A stretch of DNA of 64,000 nt from Gaiellasilicea sp037721555 (GTDB taxonomy: Bacteria > Actinomycetota > Thermoleophilia > Gaiellales > Gaiellaceae), in assembly GCA_037721555.1 (NCBI GenBank), contig JBBJOI010000008.1, positions 56,761-120,760 on the forward strand, given 5' to 3'. Shown here in pieces: positions 24,571-33,545 of this stretch. The notes under the pieces are model-generated. The model searched no databases and was not told where the DNA came from. It saw only the letters and a list, made by a program, of their open reading frames with translations. Every line of letters starts with the position of its first letter. The first letter of the stretch is position 1. The translations under genes and the position numbers were made by a program.

Positions 24571-24956
24571 AGGGGACGATGGTAGACGAGAAGTGAACCA
24601 GCCGTGCGACAGGCGCCTCGCCTGCGAGGCGTCGTGTTCGGGCCGCGCTAGATGAGGTGGTCTCCGCCTCGAGCGGATACGCGCTCGCTGTTTGACATGC
24701 GGGCCACCGGGACGTACCTCACCGGGGCCCGTGTCTGAGCGTTTCGCACAGGCCGACGACCCTGCGCCGGCTCCTGGAGCCGCACCGGCGGCCATCGCCG
24801 CGTCTTACGAGACCCGGGAGTGCAGTGAAGCCCCATGCGAGACCGCCAGACCCGCACGACGAGCGCCTCGAACCGGTCTAGCGTTCGCGATCTCAAGAGC
24901 GCGGGCGGCACGGCGATCCCGCCGCTCGGCCGCCCTCTGCGTCAGGCCACACGCGA
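24571..24956. other. Intergenic region without a credible gene
   Basis: Only Arg/Ala/Pro-rich shadow frames are present on both strands. No RNA gene, repeat or obvious promoter element was recognised apart from the hairpin that follows at 24957. Confidence 0.5.
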
Positions 24957-24987
24957 AGGCTACCGGGGACGGGGGCCCCGGTAGCCT
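24957..24987. terminator. Hairpin terminator for the LVIVD gene
   Basis: Perfect 12-bp stem AGGCTACCGGGG / CCCCGGTAGCCT with a 7-nt loop, 57 bp beyond the stop of the minus-strand gene at 25045. No T-tract follows, as is common in high-GC actinobacteria. Confidence 0.65.
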
Positions 24988-25044
24988 CGAGCGTCGATGC
25001 GTGGAGGAAGGCGACCGCGACGGGCCGCCCTCCTCCGATCCTGC

Positions 25045-26844
25045 TCAGCCGCGCCGCCTGAGCAGCAACGTCATCTCCTGCGTCTGCGGGTTCAGGTGCG
25101 AGAGCGTCCTCGCGGCCGCCACCATCCTCCCCTCGGGCGTGAAGATGTCGCCGAGCCTCCAGATGATGAGGCCCCGCCTGATGTCCGACTCGTAGATCCG
25201 GCCGTTGTACCAGTAGGTCGACCAGTCGCCGCCGAGGACGACGGCGTTCGGGTCGGTCGGATTCACGAGCGGAGCGGGGTCGGCGAATGCGATCTCCCGT
25301 GCGTTCGCGGGGTTCGTGAAGTCGACGACCGAGATGCCGGACTGGTAGTTCCCGGAGACGAGGACGTACCCGAGCTGGGTCGGCACGACGTTCAGGTTGT
25401 GCCAGGTGCAGTTCTCGGTTGCGGACTGAGGTCGCGGATGGAGGAACGTGCCGATCGTGTCGCCCGTCGCGGCGTCGAGGAAGAACAGCGTCCGGTCGAC
25501 CACCGAGCTCGTCGCCTGACAGCGGGCCTGACTGCCGCCGCCGGGCTCGTGCCCGAAGATCAGCACCCGGCCGTCCCAGGTGAAGGCGGCGGAATGCCCG
25601 ATCGAGACGCCGGGGATGACGCGCGAGTACAGCAGCGCAGGATCTTCGAGCGAGCCTCCCCTGGCGGGGTCGATGGTCCACACGCTGACCCCGTTCCCGC
25701 CCGCACACGCGACGGTCATCGCGTCGCCGAGGATGACGCCGGTGTCGTGGCACGAGCGGTCCGCGCCGGCGGGTGAGAACACGCGACCCGTGGCGGGCAG
25801 GCCTGCCTTGATCTTCGCACCGTCCTCCTGTGACACCTGCACGGCCGGAATCACGATCGCCGGGTTGACGCCGCCCATCGTGAAGGGTGCGCCGGGGGCG
25901 TTGTTGACGACGACGACCGCGCTCGCACCTCCGTTCTGCGCGTTCTGCGCCTTGACCTGGAACTCGCAGCCGCCGCGATCCACGACTGCGATCGCACCTG
26001 CAGGCACGGTGAACGGCGAACAGCCGTCGCTGGTCGGGGCAACGCCGTCGTTCACGAGCACGAACGCTCCCGAGACGCCGGTGGTGCTGGGCAGCGGGCC
26101 GAACGCCGCACCGGCGGCCACATAGGTGCCGGCAGCCGACGACGGCGCATTGACGACGACCTGGTGCGGACCCGGCGCAGTGCCGGACGGTTCGAAGCGA
26201 AGGTACCGCGCGCCCGCCGGGTTCCCGAGCGGGACCTCGACGATGTCGATTCCGCGGCAGCCGGTCGCTCCGCTCGACGAGCTGTTGTAGACGAGCAGAC
26301 GCCCCCGCGCGAGATCGGGCACCGCCGTGGCGGTGTGCGAACCGCACGGCGTCGGCACGAAGGCCAGGCCGACCGGGCTCGCGGGGTTACTGATGTCGAA
26401 GATGTGGAGGCCCTCCTGGCCGGCGGGCGTGAAGATGCCTCCGCAGACGGCTCCTGCCGCCGGAGCAGGCGAGTCCCACGAGCGGACGACGATGTCGTCC
26501 CAGACGATGACGTCGCCCTGATTGCCCGTCGTCGTCCCCTGGACACAGCCCGTGAAGTTGACGAGCTGGATCGGGTTCTCGGAGTCGCTCACGTCGATCA
26601 GCCGGAAACCCTCGTACGTGCCCTGGACCGCGGTGTCTTCCCAGAAGGCGAGGTCGGAGTTGAAGACCCCGGAGCCGGGGCCGGTCAACGGCACGGCTCG
26701 CTCGGAGAAGCCGAGCGGGCGCATGTTCTGCGAGTAGGTGAAGGTGCTGACCGCCTCTGCGACCGCTCCGGCCGCGGTGACCGGCAGCGCGAGTGCTCCC
26801 ACTGCGAGAGCGAGCCGGACGGAGAGTCGAAATGACATTCGCAT
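25045..26844 (-). CDS. Secreted LVIVD-repeat propeller protein with inserted PA domain
   Basis: 599 residues from ATG 26844 (upstream frame to 26925 is open but lacks a site). A signal peptide is followed by LVIVD-type beta-propeller blades (GFRLIDVSDSENPIQLVNF, GLHIFDISNPASPVGLAFV, GISVVDFTNPANAREIAF). In the middle (about 275-385) is a protease-associated domain: GCSPFTVPAGAIAVVDRGGC, VKAQNAQNGGASAVVVVNN, IPAVQVSQEDGAKIKAGL. After it blades resume. PA domains usually mediate substrate or partner binding in secreted proteases; here no protease domain exists. Role unknown, likely cell-surface adhesion or binding. Confidence 0.8.
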   Translation of the reverse strand: MRMSFRLSVRLALAVGALALPVTAAGAVAEAVSTFTYSQNMRPLGFSERAVPLTGPGSGVFNSDLAFWEDTAVQGTYEGFRLIDVSDSENPIQLVNFTGCVQGTTTGNQGDVIVWDDIVVRSWDSPAPAAGAVCGGIFTPAGQEGLHIFDISNPASPVGLAFVPTPCGSHTATAVPDLARGRLLVYNSSSSGATGCRGIDIVEVPLGNPAGARYLRFEPSGTAPGPHQVVVNAPSSAAGTYVAAGAAFGPLPSTTGVSGAFVLVNDGVAPTSDGCSPFTVPAGAIAVVDRGGCEFQVKAQNAQNGGASAVVVVNNAPGAPFTMGGVNPAIVIPAVQVSQEDGAKIKAGLPATGRVFSPAGADRSCHDTGVILGDAMTVACAGGNGVSVWTIDPARGGSLEDPALLYSRVIPGVSIGHSAAFTWDGRVLIFGHEPGGGSQARCQATSSVVDRTLFFLDAATGDTIGTFLHPRPQSATENCTWHNLNVVPTQLGYVLVSGNYQSGISVVDFTNPANAREIAFADPAPLVNPTDPNAVVLGGDWSTYWYNGRIYESDIRRGLIIWRLGDIFTPEGRMVAAARTLSHLNPQTQEMTLLLRRRG

Positions 26845-27151
26845 GGGTGTCCCCCTGAAGTCGTAGGTGGGTGGTACGGCACGAGGAGCCCCGACTCGCG
26901 TACGACCTCCTTCGACGGACAGCACAACCCGGGCGGCGGGCCCCTAGTCCTGTGCCCGCAGTCTCTCAGATAGACGCCTCGCGCGCGACTCACCGCCCGT
27001 TGACCCCCGCGATTCGCGCGTCCCGGCTCACGCTGCGAAGCTGACCGGAACCCCGGTTCAACCCGCTCGCCTCCGTCAGCTCGGGAGCGTTGGTGACCTC
27101 CTCGGCGGTGTCAGCCGGCTCGAGGGTCGATGCGGCGAGAAGCTCTCGACT
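26845..27151. other. Intergenic region, no gene seen
   Basis: Promoter and leader of the LVIVD gene on the minus strand, then about 200 bp with no readable frame on either strand. A short ATG-less Arg-rich antisense frame at 26685-26993 is a shadow. Confidence 0.45.
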
Positions 27152-27513
27152 GTGAACGGGCCGGTGACGCGGACCCTTCTTGCGGCTGATAACACGTCGA
27201 GCAGCTCGCAGCTCTCGAGCGCTGCGAGCTGCAAGGCGGTTCTCCCGCTGCTCGAGTACGCGCTCCGCGCGGGCTACAGCCTCAGAGCGGAGAAGATCAC
27301 TTGTCCGGTGCGAATCGTGTGGGGGACGGACGATCAGCTCCTACCGTGGCCGTCTGCCGCCTCGCGCTATTGCAACGACTGGCTCCCTCAGGCCGACTGG
27401 TGGAGCTCGAAGGCATCGGCCACTGTCCTCAGCTCGACATCCCGCTCGAGACGGCGCAGCTGATCGTCGGCTTCAGGGCGCGCGACCTTCCTCAGGCTGG
27501 AAGGGTAACTTAG
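27152..27513 (+). pseudogene. Alpha/beta hydrolase, C-terminal remnant with frameshift
   Basis: One frame gives YSLRAEKITCPVRIVWGTDD and QLLPWPSAASRYCNDWLPQA, the strand-6 region with the acidic residue of alpha/beta hydrolases. One base out of frame the text continues LVELEGIGHCPQLDIPLETA, the strand-8 segment with the catalytic His (GHCPQ). The switch lies near 27400. The nucleophile domain is missing. It ends 3 bp before the palindrome that heads the ATPase pair. Confidence 0.7.
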
Positions 27514-27515
27514 AC

Positions 27516-27531
27516 ATCACCTATAGGTGAT
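27516..27531. promoter_or_regulatory. Perfect 16-bp palindrome before the ATPase pair
   Basis: ATCACCTATAGGTGAT is fully self-complementary. It lies 24 bp before ATG 27556 in an AT-rich pocket (ACTTTTTTGTAGTATATGA) that stands out from the surrounding GC-rich DNA. It is probably an operator for a dimeric repressor. Confidence 0.6.
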
Positions 27532-27555
27532 AACAACCTCACTTTTTTGTAGTAT

Positions 27556-28479
27556 ATGAAGATGACGGTGAGGCAGGTCGGACCACTGTTCCCCGCAGGC
27601 GGGCCTGTGCCGCCTGAGCTCGTGATCGGACGCACAGCCGAGATCGAGGAGATCGTCCGTCGGCTGGACGAAGGAATAAACACGCTCCTCCAGGGCGAGC
27701 GGCGAATCGGCAAGACCACGGTGTGCGACGCGGGGTGCGAGCGGATGGCCAAGGTCGGCGCCGTCGTCGTGAGGGTCGAAGTGCCCGAGCGGCGCGGCGG
27801 CGACTCGACAGACTTGCTGCAGCTCATGATCGAGCGGTGCGGCAACCTCTCGCCTGCCGGCGCCGCGAAGAAGGCACTTCGGATGATCAGGCCAGCTCTC
27901 GAGAAGCTCCTCAGGGAAGACGGGATCCCGCTCGACCTGTCCGAGCTGGGAGTCGAGCCGCGCGCGCTTCCCACGCGGCGCATCCTGTCGCTGCCGATCG
28001 AGGTCGCGCGCGTACTCGATCGGCCGGTCGTGCTGTTCCTCGACGAGCTGCAGCGCACAGCAAGCTACCGCGACGGTGAGCAGCTCGTCCGTGATCTCGT
28101 CGACCTCTACAGCGGTCATGAGCAGGTCACCGTGCTGGTCGATGGCAGCGACCAGCGCGCCTTCGAGATCCTCGAGCACGACGTTCAGCTCGACAAGCTG
28201 ACCAGTCGAATGAGGCTCAACGAGACCATCCCTCCACCGGTCTGGCGGGAGGCGCTTCCTGGCCGCTTCGCGATGGCCGGCCTCGAGCTCGAAGGCGAGG
28301 CGCTCGAGCTCATCGTCGAGTTCGGGGCCGGCCGGCCGTACGCGACGATGCTCGCTGCGCGGCACACCGCGCTGAACGCCCGGCGCCTCCGCGACGGAGC
28401 GCCGGTCGGCGTGTTCGAGGCGACGATGGGCATCGACGAGGCTCAGCGACAGCTCGGGCCGGGAGGTCTCGATGTCTGA
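27556..28479 (+). CDS. P-loop ATPase, first of a pair
   Basis: 307 residues. An N-terminal guide segment ELVIGRTAEIEEIVRRLDEG (20-39) is typical of AAA_16/STAND-like ATPases. Walker A is LLQGERRIGKTT (44-55, GxxxxGKTT type) and Walker B is VVLFLDELQ (about 156-164). A sensor-like VLVDGSDQRA follows near 192-201. The last 80 residues are helical. No transmembrane or nuclease domain is attached. It overlaps its partner by 8 bp, so the two proteins are co-translated. Function is not known; resemblance to ORC/MNS-type archaeal ATPases is only architectural. Confidence 0.75.
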   Translation: MKMTVRQVGPLFPAGGPVPPELVIGRTAEIEEIVRRLDEGINTLLQGERRIGKTTVCDAGCERMAKVGAVVVRVEVPERRGGDSTDLLQLMIERCGNLSPAGAAKKALRMIRPALEKLLREDGIPLDLSELGVEPRALPTRRILSLPIEVARVLDRPVVLFLDELQRTASYRDGEQLVRDLVDLYSGHEQVTVLVDGSDQRAFEILEHDVQLDKLTSRMRLNETIPPPVWREALPGRFAMAGLELEGEALELIVEFGAGRPYATMLAARHTALNARRLRDGAPVGVFEATMGIDEAQRQLGPGGLDV

Positions 28480-29593
28480 GACCGTCACGGCTGCACCGGA
28501 GATCCTGACCGGCCGGATTGCCGAGTACCAGGAGCTGCTCGACGTGGTCTCGCAGCGCCCGGGGCTGACCGTCGTCTCTGCCGACCCCTGGAGCGGGACG
28601 AGCGGGCTCTTGGCTGCTGCCACCGAGCCGCTGCAGCCGATGATGGTGGTCGACGCGCGGCGCGCCACCGACACGCTCGATCTGGCTATGGCGATCGCAG
28701 ACAGCGCGGTGAAGGGCTTCGCGCCGAAGGCTTCCGGCTGGTGGATGCGGGGGACGTCGCCGACGAGCGCTGACGGGCTCCGGCTCGCCCGCTCTCTCAG
28801 CGGGGGAAGTGTCGATCTCGATGCCTTACGTCGAGGGTCGGGGAGCCCCACAACGCGGCTACGCGAAGCGATCGCGCTGACCGTCTCGATCCTCGGCGGT
28901 AAGCCGCTCCTGGCCATCGATCACCTGGGAACCTTCCTCGCTGCGCTCGGACACGGCGAAACCCGAAAGCTGCTCGGCGAGCTGCGCGCAGCGCGCCAGG
29001 AGCACGCAGATCTCGACCTCTTGCTCGTCGAGCACTCCGGCGGGCCGGTAGCCAGCGCGCTCGGCGATCGCGAGCATCCGCTCTACCAAGCGGGCCAGCT
29101 GCTCCGGTTCCGGCGGCCAAACCCACAGCGTTTCACCAGCGACCTCGTCACCACACGCGGCGTCACGGACGTACCGATCGACCTCTTGGGCGCGGCCGCC
29201 GAGCTCGCCCTCGGCGTCCCTGCGCTGACGTGGCGGATTGTCGAGCTAGCGCCGAAGGACGTTGCCGCAGACGGCCAGACGCTCGCGCTCGCGGGGTGGC
29301 GGGCCCTACGACGGATCACCGAGCCGGCGTACGCGCGCCAGTGGGACATGCTGCGGCGCGTTCATCCTTCAGCCCACGAGATAGTCGCGGCGATGAGCGT
29401 CGGCCTCGGGCCGTATGAGGTACCTGCAGCGAGCAAGACGGTCCACGATTGCTTGGCTCGGCTTCGCGAGCTTGGGCTCGCCTGGCAGCCCCGCAAGCGG
29501 CGGTGGGTGATCTCAGACCCCTTGCTCAGCGCCTGGGCGAGAGACCACGCTTCCTCGTGGACGCTCCACCGCGCCGCAGACCAGCTGCTCTAG
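28472..29593 (+). CDS. Partner ATPase-like protein with degenerate P-loop and winged-helix end
   Basis: 373 residues. It starts like its neighbour (ILTGRIAEYQELLDVVSQRP, 11-30), but the Walker A position reads VVSADPWSGTSGLL (no GKT/S), so it probably does not hydrolyse ATP. A Walker B-like LLAIDHLG and LDLLLVEHSGG are present mid-protein. The C-terminal about 80 residues (HPSAHEIVAAMSVGLGPYEV, VHDCLARLRELGLAW, RRWVISDPLLSAWAR) form a winged helix of the kind found at the end of STAND/archaeal ATPases. Overlap and shared layout suggest a heterodimer with one active and one inactive site. Confidence 0.7.
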   Translation: MSETVTAAPEILTGRIAEYQELLDVVSQRPGLTVVSADPWSGTSGLLAAATEPLQPMMVVDARRATDTLDLAMAIADSAVKGFAPKASGWWMRGTSPTSADGLRLARSLSGGSVDLDALRRGSGSPTTRLREAIALTVSILGGKPLLAIDHLGTFLAALGHGETRKLLGELRAARQEHADLDLLLVEHSGGPVASALGDREHPLYQAGQLLRFRRPNPQRFTSDLVTTRGVTDVPIDLLGAAAELALGVPALTWRIVELAPKDVAADGQTLALAGWRALRRITEPAYARQWDMLRRVHPSAHEIVAAMSVGLGPYEVPAASKTVHDCLARLRELGLAWQPRKRRWVISDPLLSAWARDHASSWTLHRAADQLL

Positions 29594-29643
29594 GCGCCCC
29601 CAGCCATGTTCGTCGTTTTCGGGAACGCGGGGAACTGCCTCTC

Positions 29644-30933
29644 GTGAGGCTCTCCAAGCTCGTCACCAACATCCGTCAGAGCCTGTGGTTCGTACCGGTG
29701 CTCTGCGTGCTGCTCGGCGCGGCACTCTCATTTGGAACGATCTCGGTCGACCGCCTCTACGACTACGAGCTCGTGCCCGAGCAGCTCGTCGGCGGCCCGG
29801 ATGCGGCGATGACGATTCTCGCGACGGTCGCGGCCTCGATGGTGAGCCTCGCCGCCCTCGTCCTGACGATCACGATGGTCGTGGTGCAGCTCGCGATGGG
29901 ACAGTTCTCGCCCCGGATCGTTCAGCGCATCCTGCGCGACAAGCCCAGCCAGATTGCGATCGGCCTGTTCGTGGCGACGTTCGTCCACGCGATCCTCGCG
30001 ATTCGCGAGGTGACGCCGAACGGCGACGGCGAGGGAACCGTGCCCGGCGTCGCGGTGATCACCGCCTTCGTCCTCGTCCTCGTCAGCATCGCCGTACTCG
30101 TCATGTACGTGCATCACATCGGCCAGGCGCTGCGCGTGTCGGCGCTGATCGAGCTGGTGGGCAAGGACACCCGCGCGCTGATCGACCGGATCTACCCGGA
30201 CAAGGGCGACGGCGTCGAGGAGAAGCCTGGTGCCGATCGCGTGATTGCGGCCTCGAAGTCGGGGGTGATCACGACGATCGGCCACGACCACCTCGTGGAG
30301 CGAGCGACGCAGGCGGAATGTGTGCTCGAGCTGGTTCCGGCGCTCGGAGAGTTCGTTCCATCGGGGGCACCGCTCTTCGTCGTTCACGGCGACGGCGCGA
30401 GGCTCGACGAAGAGGACCTCACCAAGGGATTGATCCTGAAGTTGGAGCCTACGCTGGACGAGGACTCCGCCTATGGGATGAGGATGCTGGTCGACATCGC
30501 GGAGCGCTCGCTGTCCGACTCGCCGTTCCAGGATCCGACGACCGCCGTGCAGGCCATCGATCGTCTGCACGACTGTCTGCGCCAGTTGGCGCGAAGGCCC
30601 TTCCCCGACGGGGTCTACCGAGACGAGGCGGGTGAGGTCAGGCTCGTCGTGCAGACGATGAACTGGGACGCCTACGTGCACCTCGCCTTCGACGAGATCC
30701 GGATGGCGGGCGCGGGCTCGCCGCAGGTGTCCCGGCGACTGAAGGCGGCACTCACCGACCTGAGGTCGGTCGCTCTCCCGGATCGCGTCCCGATCCTCGA
30801 CCATCAGCTGGAGCTGCTGGAAGCGGCGACGACATCTGCGATGGACGACGAGCGGGACGCGAGGATGGCGCTGCGGGAGGATCGCGAGGGTATCGGCGTG
30901 GCAGCGGGGCTCGAGCCCACTCACACCGCGTAG
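29644..30933 (+). CDS. DUF2254 membrane protein
   Basis: 429 residues from GTG 29644; the frame is open upstream to 29449 but that stretch overlaps the ATPase gene. Four membrane segments occupy the first 160 residues (FVPVLCVLLGAALSFGTI; MTILATVAASMVSLAALVLT; IAIGLFVATFVHAILAI; AVITAFVLVLVSIAVLVMYV). LAMGQFSPRIVQRILRDKPSQ between segments 2 and 3 is the family signature. The rest is a soluble domain (about 175-425). Function is unknown. It starts 50 bp after the ATPase pair and could be on the same transcript. Confidence 0.85.
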   Translation: MRLSKLVTNIRQSLWFVPVLCVLLGAALSFGTISVDRLYDYELVPEQLVGGPDAAMTILATVAASMVSLAALVLTITMVVVQLAMGQFSPRIVQRILRDKPSQIAIGLFVATFVHAILAIREVTPNGDGEGTVPGVAVITAFVLVLVSIAVLVMYVHHIGQALRVSALIELVGKDTRALIDRIYPDKGDGVEEKPGADRVIAASKSGVITTIGHDHLVERATQAECVLELVPALGEFVPSGAPLFVVHGDGARLDEEDLTKGLILKLEPTLDEDSAYGMRMLVDIAERSLSDSPFQDPTTAVQAIDRLHDCLRQLARRPFPDGVYRDEAGEVRLVVQTMNWDAYVHLAFDEIRMAGAGSPQVSRRLKAALTDLRSVALPDRVPILDHQLELLEAATTSAMDDERDARMALREDREGIGVAAGLEPTHTA

Positions 30934-30963
30934 CGGGCGTCATGTCACCCGCCAACACGCCTC

Positions 30964-30988
30964 GCGCCGGCCACAAGCGGGCCGGCGC
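30964..30988. terminator. Bidirectional hairpin terminator
   Basis: 9-bp perfect stem GCGCCGGCC / GGCCGGCGC with a 7-nt loop, located between the converging DUF2254 gene and the metallophosphoesterase gene. Confidence 0.6.
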
Positions 30989-31014
30989 GCTCGGCGCTGC
31001 TGCCTAGATAGAGG

Positions 31015-32046
31015 CTAAGGCACGTAGGGAACGAGATTGCTCTCGACCACCTCCTGCTCGAACGAGAACACCTCCGGATCGTGGGTATCGATGCTCGCCT
31101 TGACCCACTGGACGTCGTTGTTCGAGCTCTGTGCGTTGTCGCCCGGTACCTCGACCCGCGTGAAGTGCTCTATGCGGTTGCCGACGCGGTCGAGGAGAGG
31201 CTTGTCGACGCGGAAGTAGTGCGAATCGCCGTGCACGAGGGTGACGGGAGCGTCAGAGGCGACCACCTCGCGCCGCAACTCGGTCAGGAAGTTGAAGAAC
31301 CCATCGGCCGGCAGGAGCGTTCGAGGATCGCGAACCGGCGCTCGCGTTCCATCCGACTGGTCGAAGCCGGGATTCGCCTGGATGAACAGCATCACGGCCA
31401 CGGACGCGCGTTGCTCTGCCACGGAGAACGTCTCCCGCAGCCAGGCGTTCGTCGCGGCATCGCGCTGTCTCCACTCCTCGAAATCAGGAGCCACATCACC
31501 GAGATTGTTGTCAGATCCGACCACATGAAGGGTCGCGTACGTCACGCGGCCGATCTGCCAGCGCCTGTTCTCGACGTAGGGGGCCGCTTGCACGTCCTGG
31601 GCGAACCGGCCTTGACCGAAGGATCGGGAGGTGTCGAACAGGGTCGAGCGGATGTACTGCAACCGTTCGCGCGACGAGTAGGCGCCGTTCGAGGGCCGAT
31701 CGCAGTCCGTCCACTCGTTGTCGCCCGGCGTGTACAGCGCGGGTGCCCGCAGCGATTCAAAGTATCCCTTCGCGGTCGCGTAGACGGCGTCGTCGCAACG
31801 GCTGCCGCCGCTCTTGATGTCACCCACGTGGACGGAGAACGCGAGCCGGTTGGCGTTCATGTCCGCGAGCAGGTTGGGCACGCCGATGGTCTTCTGTGCA
31901 TCCGAGTAGGGCACGTCGCCCCAGAGCCCGATCGATTGGAACCGGGAGCCGCCGAGCGCGGGCCGCTCGTCGTCGGCAACGGCGAAGCCGGCCGTCGTTG
32001 CGGCGGCGACGAGCGCCGCCAACAAGGGAAGCAGGTGTCTTCTCAT
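31015..32046 (-). CDS. Secreted calcineurin-like metallophosphoesterase
   Basis: 343 residues from ATG 32046. Signal peptide (LLPLLAALVAAATTAGFAVA). Metal-binding motifs of the metallophosphoesterase fold: IGLWGDVPYSD (D for the first GD motif), FSVHVGDIKSGG, YTPGDNEWTDC (GDNE) and VTLVHGDSHYF (final GDSH). A tight set of Asn/Asp/His ligands for two metals is therefore complete. It likely cleaves extracellular phosphoesters. No operon partner: the neighbour on the plus strand is convergent. Confidence 0.88.
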   Translation of the reverse strand: MRRHLLPLLAALVAAATTAGFAVADDERPALGGSRFQSIGLWGDVPYSDAQKTIGVPNLLADMNANRLAFSVHVGDIKSGGSRCDDAVYATAKGYFESLRAPALYTPGDNEWTDCDRPSNGAYSSRERLQYIRSTLFDTSRSFGQGRFAQDVQAAPYVENRRWQIGRVTYATLHVVGSDNNLGDVAPDFEEWRQRDAATNAWLRETFSVAEQRASVAVMLFIQANPGFDQSDGTRAPVRDPRTLLPADGFFNFLTELRREVVASDAPVTLVHGDSHYFRVDKPLLDRVGNRIEHFTRVEVPGDNAQSSNNDVQWVKASIDTHDPEVFSFEQEVVESNLVPYVP

Positions 32047-32175
32047 GGCTGGCGACGCTAGGACGACGCGGCTCCGAGCGCAATACACATCCGGTTACGA
32101 GGTCGTGTCGGTGCGGTGACGCCGGTTCGAGGTCGCGGGCAGCGGGAACAGCGAGCGAAACGCGAGGAGGCCCGG

Positions 32176-32328
32176 ATGACAAACGAGACAGCGCACAGTG
32201 ACCCTGACGAGGACGACGGCGCGATCCAGCCGCCGGACGAGCCTCAAAGTCCGACCGAGGGGTTGCGGCCGGACGAGGCCGACGCGGAGGACGTCATGGG
32301 CGTGACCGGACCGCTCTGGCGCCCGTAG
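32176..32328 (+). CDS. Small acidic protein of unknown function
   Basis: 50 residues, very rich in Asp, Glu and Pro (HSDPDEDDGAIQPPDEPQSP), ending MGVTGPLWRP. GAGGAGG precedes ATG 32176 at a good distance. It lies 22 bp before glgC on the same strand. No family recognised; composition suggests an intrinsically disordered protein. Confidence 0.5.
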   Translation: MTNETAHSDPDEDDGAIQPPDEPQSPTEGLRPDEADAEDVMGVTGPLWRP

Positions 32329-32350
32329 ACGTCGAGCGGCAGTACGTGAG

Positions 32351-33490
32351 ATGATGCGCCCGCAGGTTCTCGCACTCGTGCTCGCAGGCGGCGAAGGCGG
32401 TCGACTGGCCCCGCTCACCGACGAGCGGGCGAAGCCGGTGACCCCCTTCGCTGGCAGCTACCGGCTGATCGACTTCCCTCTGTCGAATTGCGTCCACAGC
32501 GGCGTCAACGACGTCTGGGTGATCCAGCAATACGAGCCGCACGAGCTGACGAAGCAGCTTGCCAACGGGCGGCCCTGGGACCTCGACCGCACGCGTGGCG
32601 GGCTCCGCATCCTGCATCCCTACCTCGGAGACTCCGAGAGCGGCTGGTACGAGGGCAACGCAGATGCGATCTACCGCAACCGGAAGGTAATCGCAGACGA
32701 GGATCCGGACGTCCTGCTCGTGCTCTCCGCCGACCATGTCTACAAGCTCGACTACGCGGACGTCGTCGCCGATCTGCTCGAGTCCGGAGCGGCGGTGACG
32801 ATGGTCACGACAACCGTCCCGAAGGAGGACGCGTCGCGCTACGGCGTCGTCGAGGTCGATGGAGACGGCAAGGTGCGCGAGTTCGAGTACAAGCCCGACG
32901 ACCCGAAGAGCGGCGTGGTGACGACGGAGGTCTTCGCCTATGACGCACGCAGGCTCCTGCAAACTCTCGACGAGCTGGCGGACGAAGGCGACTCTTCGGG
33001 GCTCAGCGACTTCGGGCACGAGCTCCTCCCTCGGCTGGTGGACGAAGGGTCGGCGCGCGGGTTCGAGCTCGACGGGTACTGGCGCGACGTCGGAACGATC
33101 GAGAGCTACTGGGATGCGCACATGGACTTGCTCGAAGCCGAGCCCCGGCTGACACTCGACGATCCAGCCTGGCCGATCCTGACGACGGGCCTCCAGCGTT
33201 CGCCGGCGCGGATCGAGGCCTCGGCGACGCTCGACGGGGTCCTCGTCGCGGCGGGCGCACAGGTCCGGGGAACCGTCGTACGATCGGTACTCGCGCCCGG
33301 TGTCGTCGTCGAGAGGGGGGCCGAGGTGCGCGACGCGATCCTCCTGCACGACAGCTACGTCGGAGCCGGCGCGCGGGTGACGCGCGCGATCCTGGACGAG
33401 CAGGCGCACGTCGAGGGGGACGCGGTGGTGGAAGGCACGGACGAGGTCGCGGTCGTGGCGGCGGGCGCACGCGTCTCCGCGTCCGCTTGA
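32351..33490 (+). CDS. glgC: Glucose-1-phosphate adenylyltransferase (ADP-glucose pyrophosphorylase)
   Basis: 379 residues. The nucleotidyltransferase domain shows LALVLAGGEGGRLAPLTDERAKP (start loop and catalytic Arg/Lys), FPLSNCVHSG, and VLSADHVYKLD (metal Asp); GYWRDVGTIESYWDAHMDL is the sugar-phosphate region. A left-handed beta-helix of hexapeptide repeats follows from about 280. The enzyme makes ADP-glucose for glycogen or related glucan/trehalose synthesis. Slightly short at the C-terminus relative to classical GlgC (about 400), so a regulatory loop may be lacking. Confidence 0.88.
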   Translation: MMRPQVLALVLAGGEGGRLAPLTDERAKPVTPFAGSYRLIDFPLSNCVHSGVNDVWVIQQYEPHELTKQLANGRPWDLDRTRGGLRILHPYLGDSESGWYEGNADAIYRNRKVIADEDPDVLLVLSADHVYKLDYADVVADLLESGAAVTMVTTTVPKEDASRYGVVEVDGDGKVREFEYKPDDPKSGVVTTEVFAYDARRLLQTLDELADEGDSSGLSDFGHELLPRLVDEGSARGFELDGYWRDVGTIESYWDAHMDLLEAEPRLTLDDPAWPILTTGLQRSPARIEASATLDGVLVAAGAQVRGTVVRSVLAPGVVVERGAEVRDAILLHDSYVGAGARVTRAILDEQAHVEGDAVVEGTDEVAVVAAGARVSASA

Positions 33491-33545
33491 CAAGCGCGTC
33501 AACTCTCTTAAGGTCCTGTCTGTCGGCTGGCGGACAGGGGGACCG

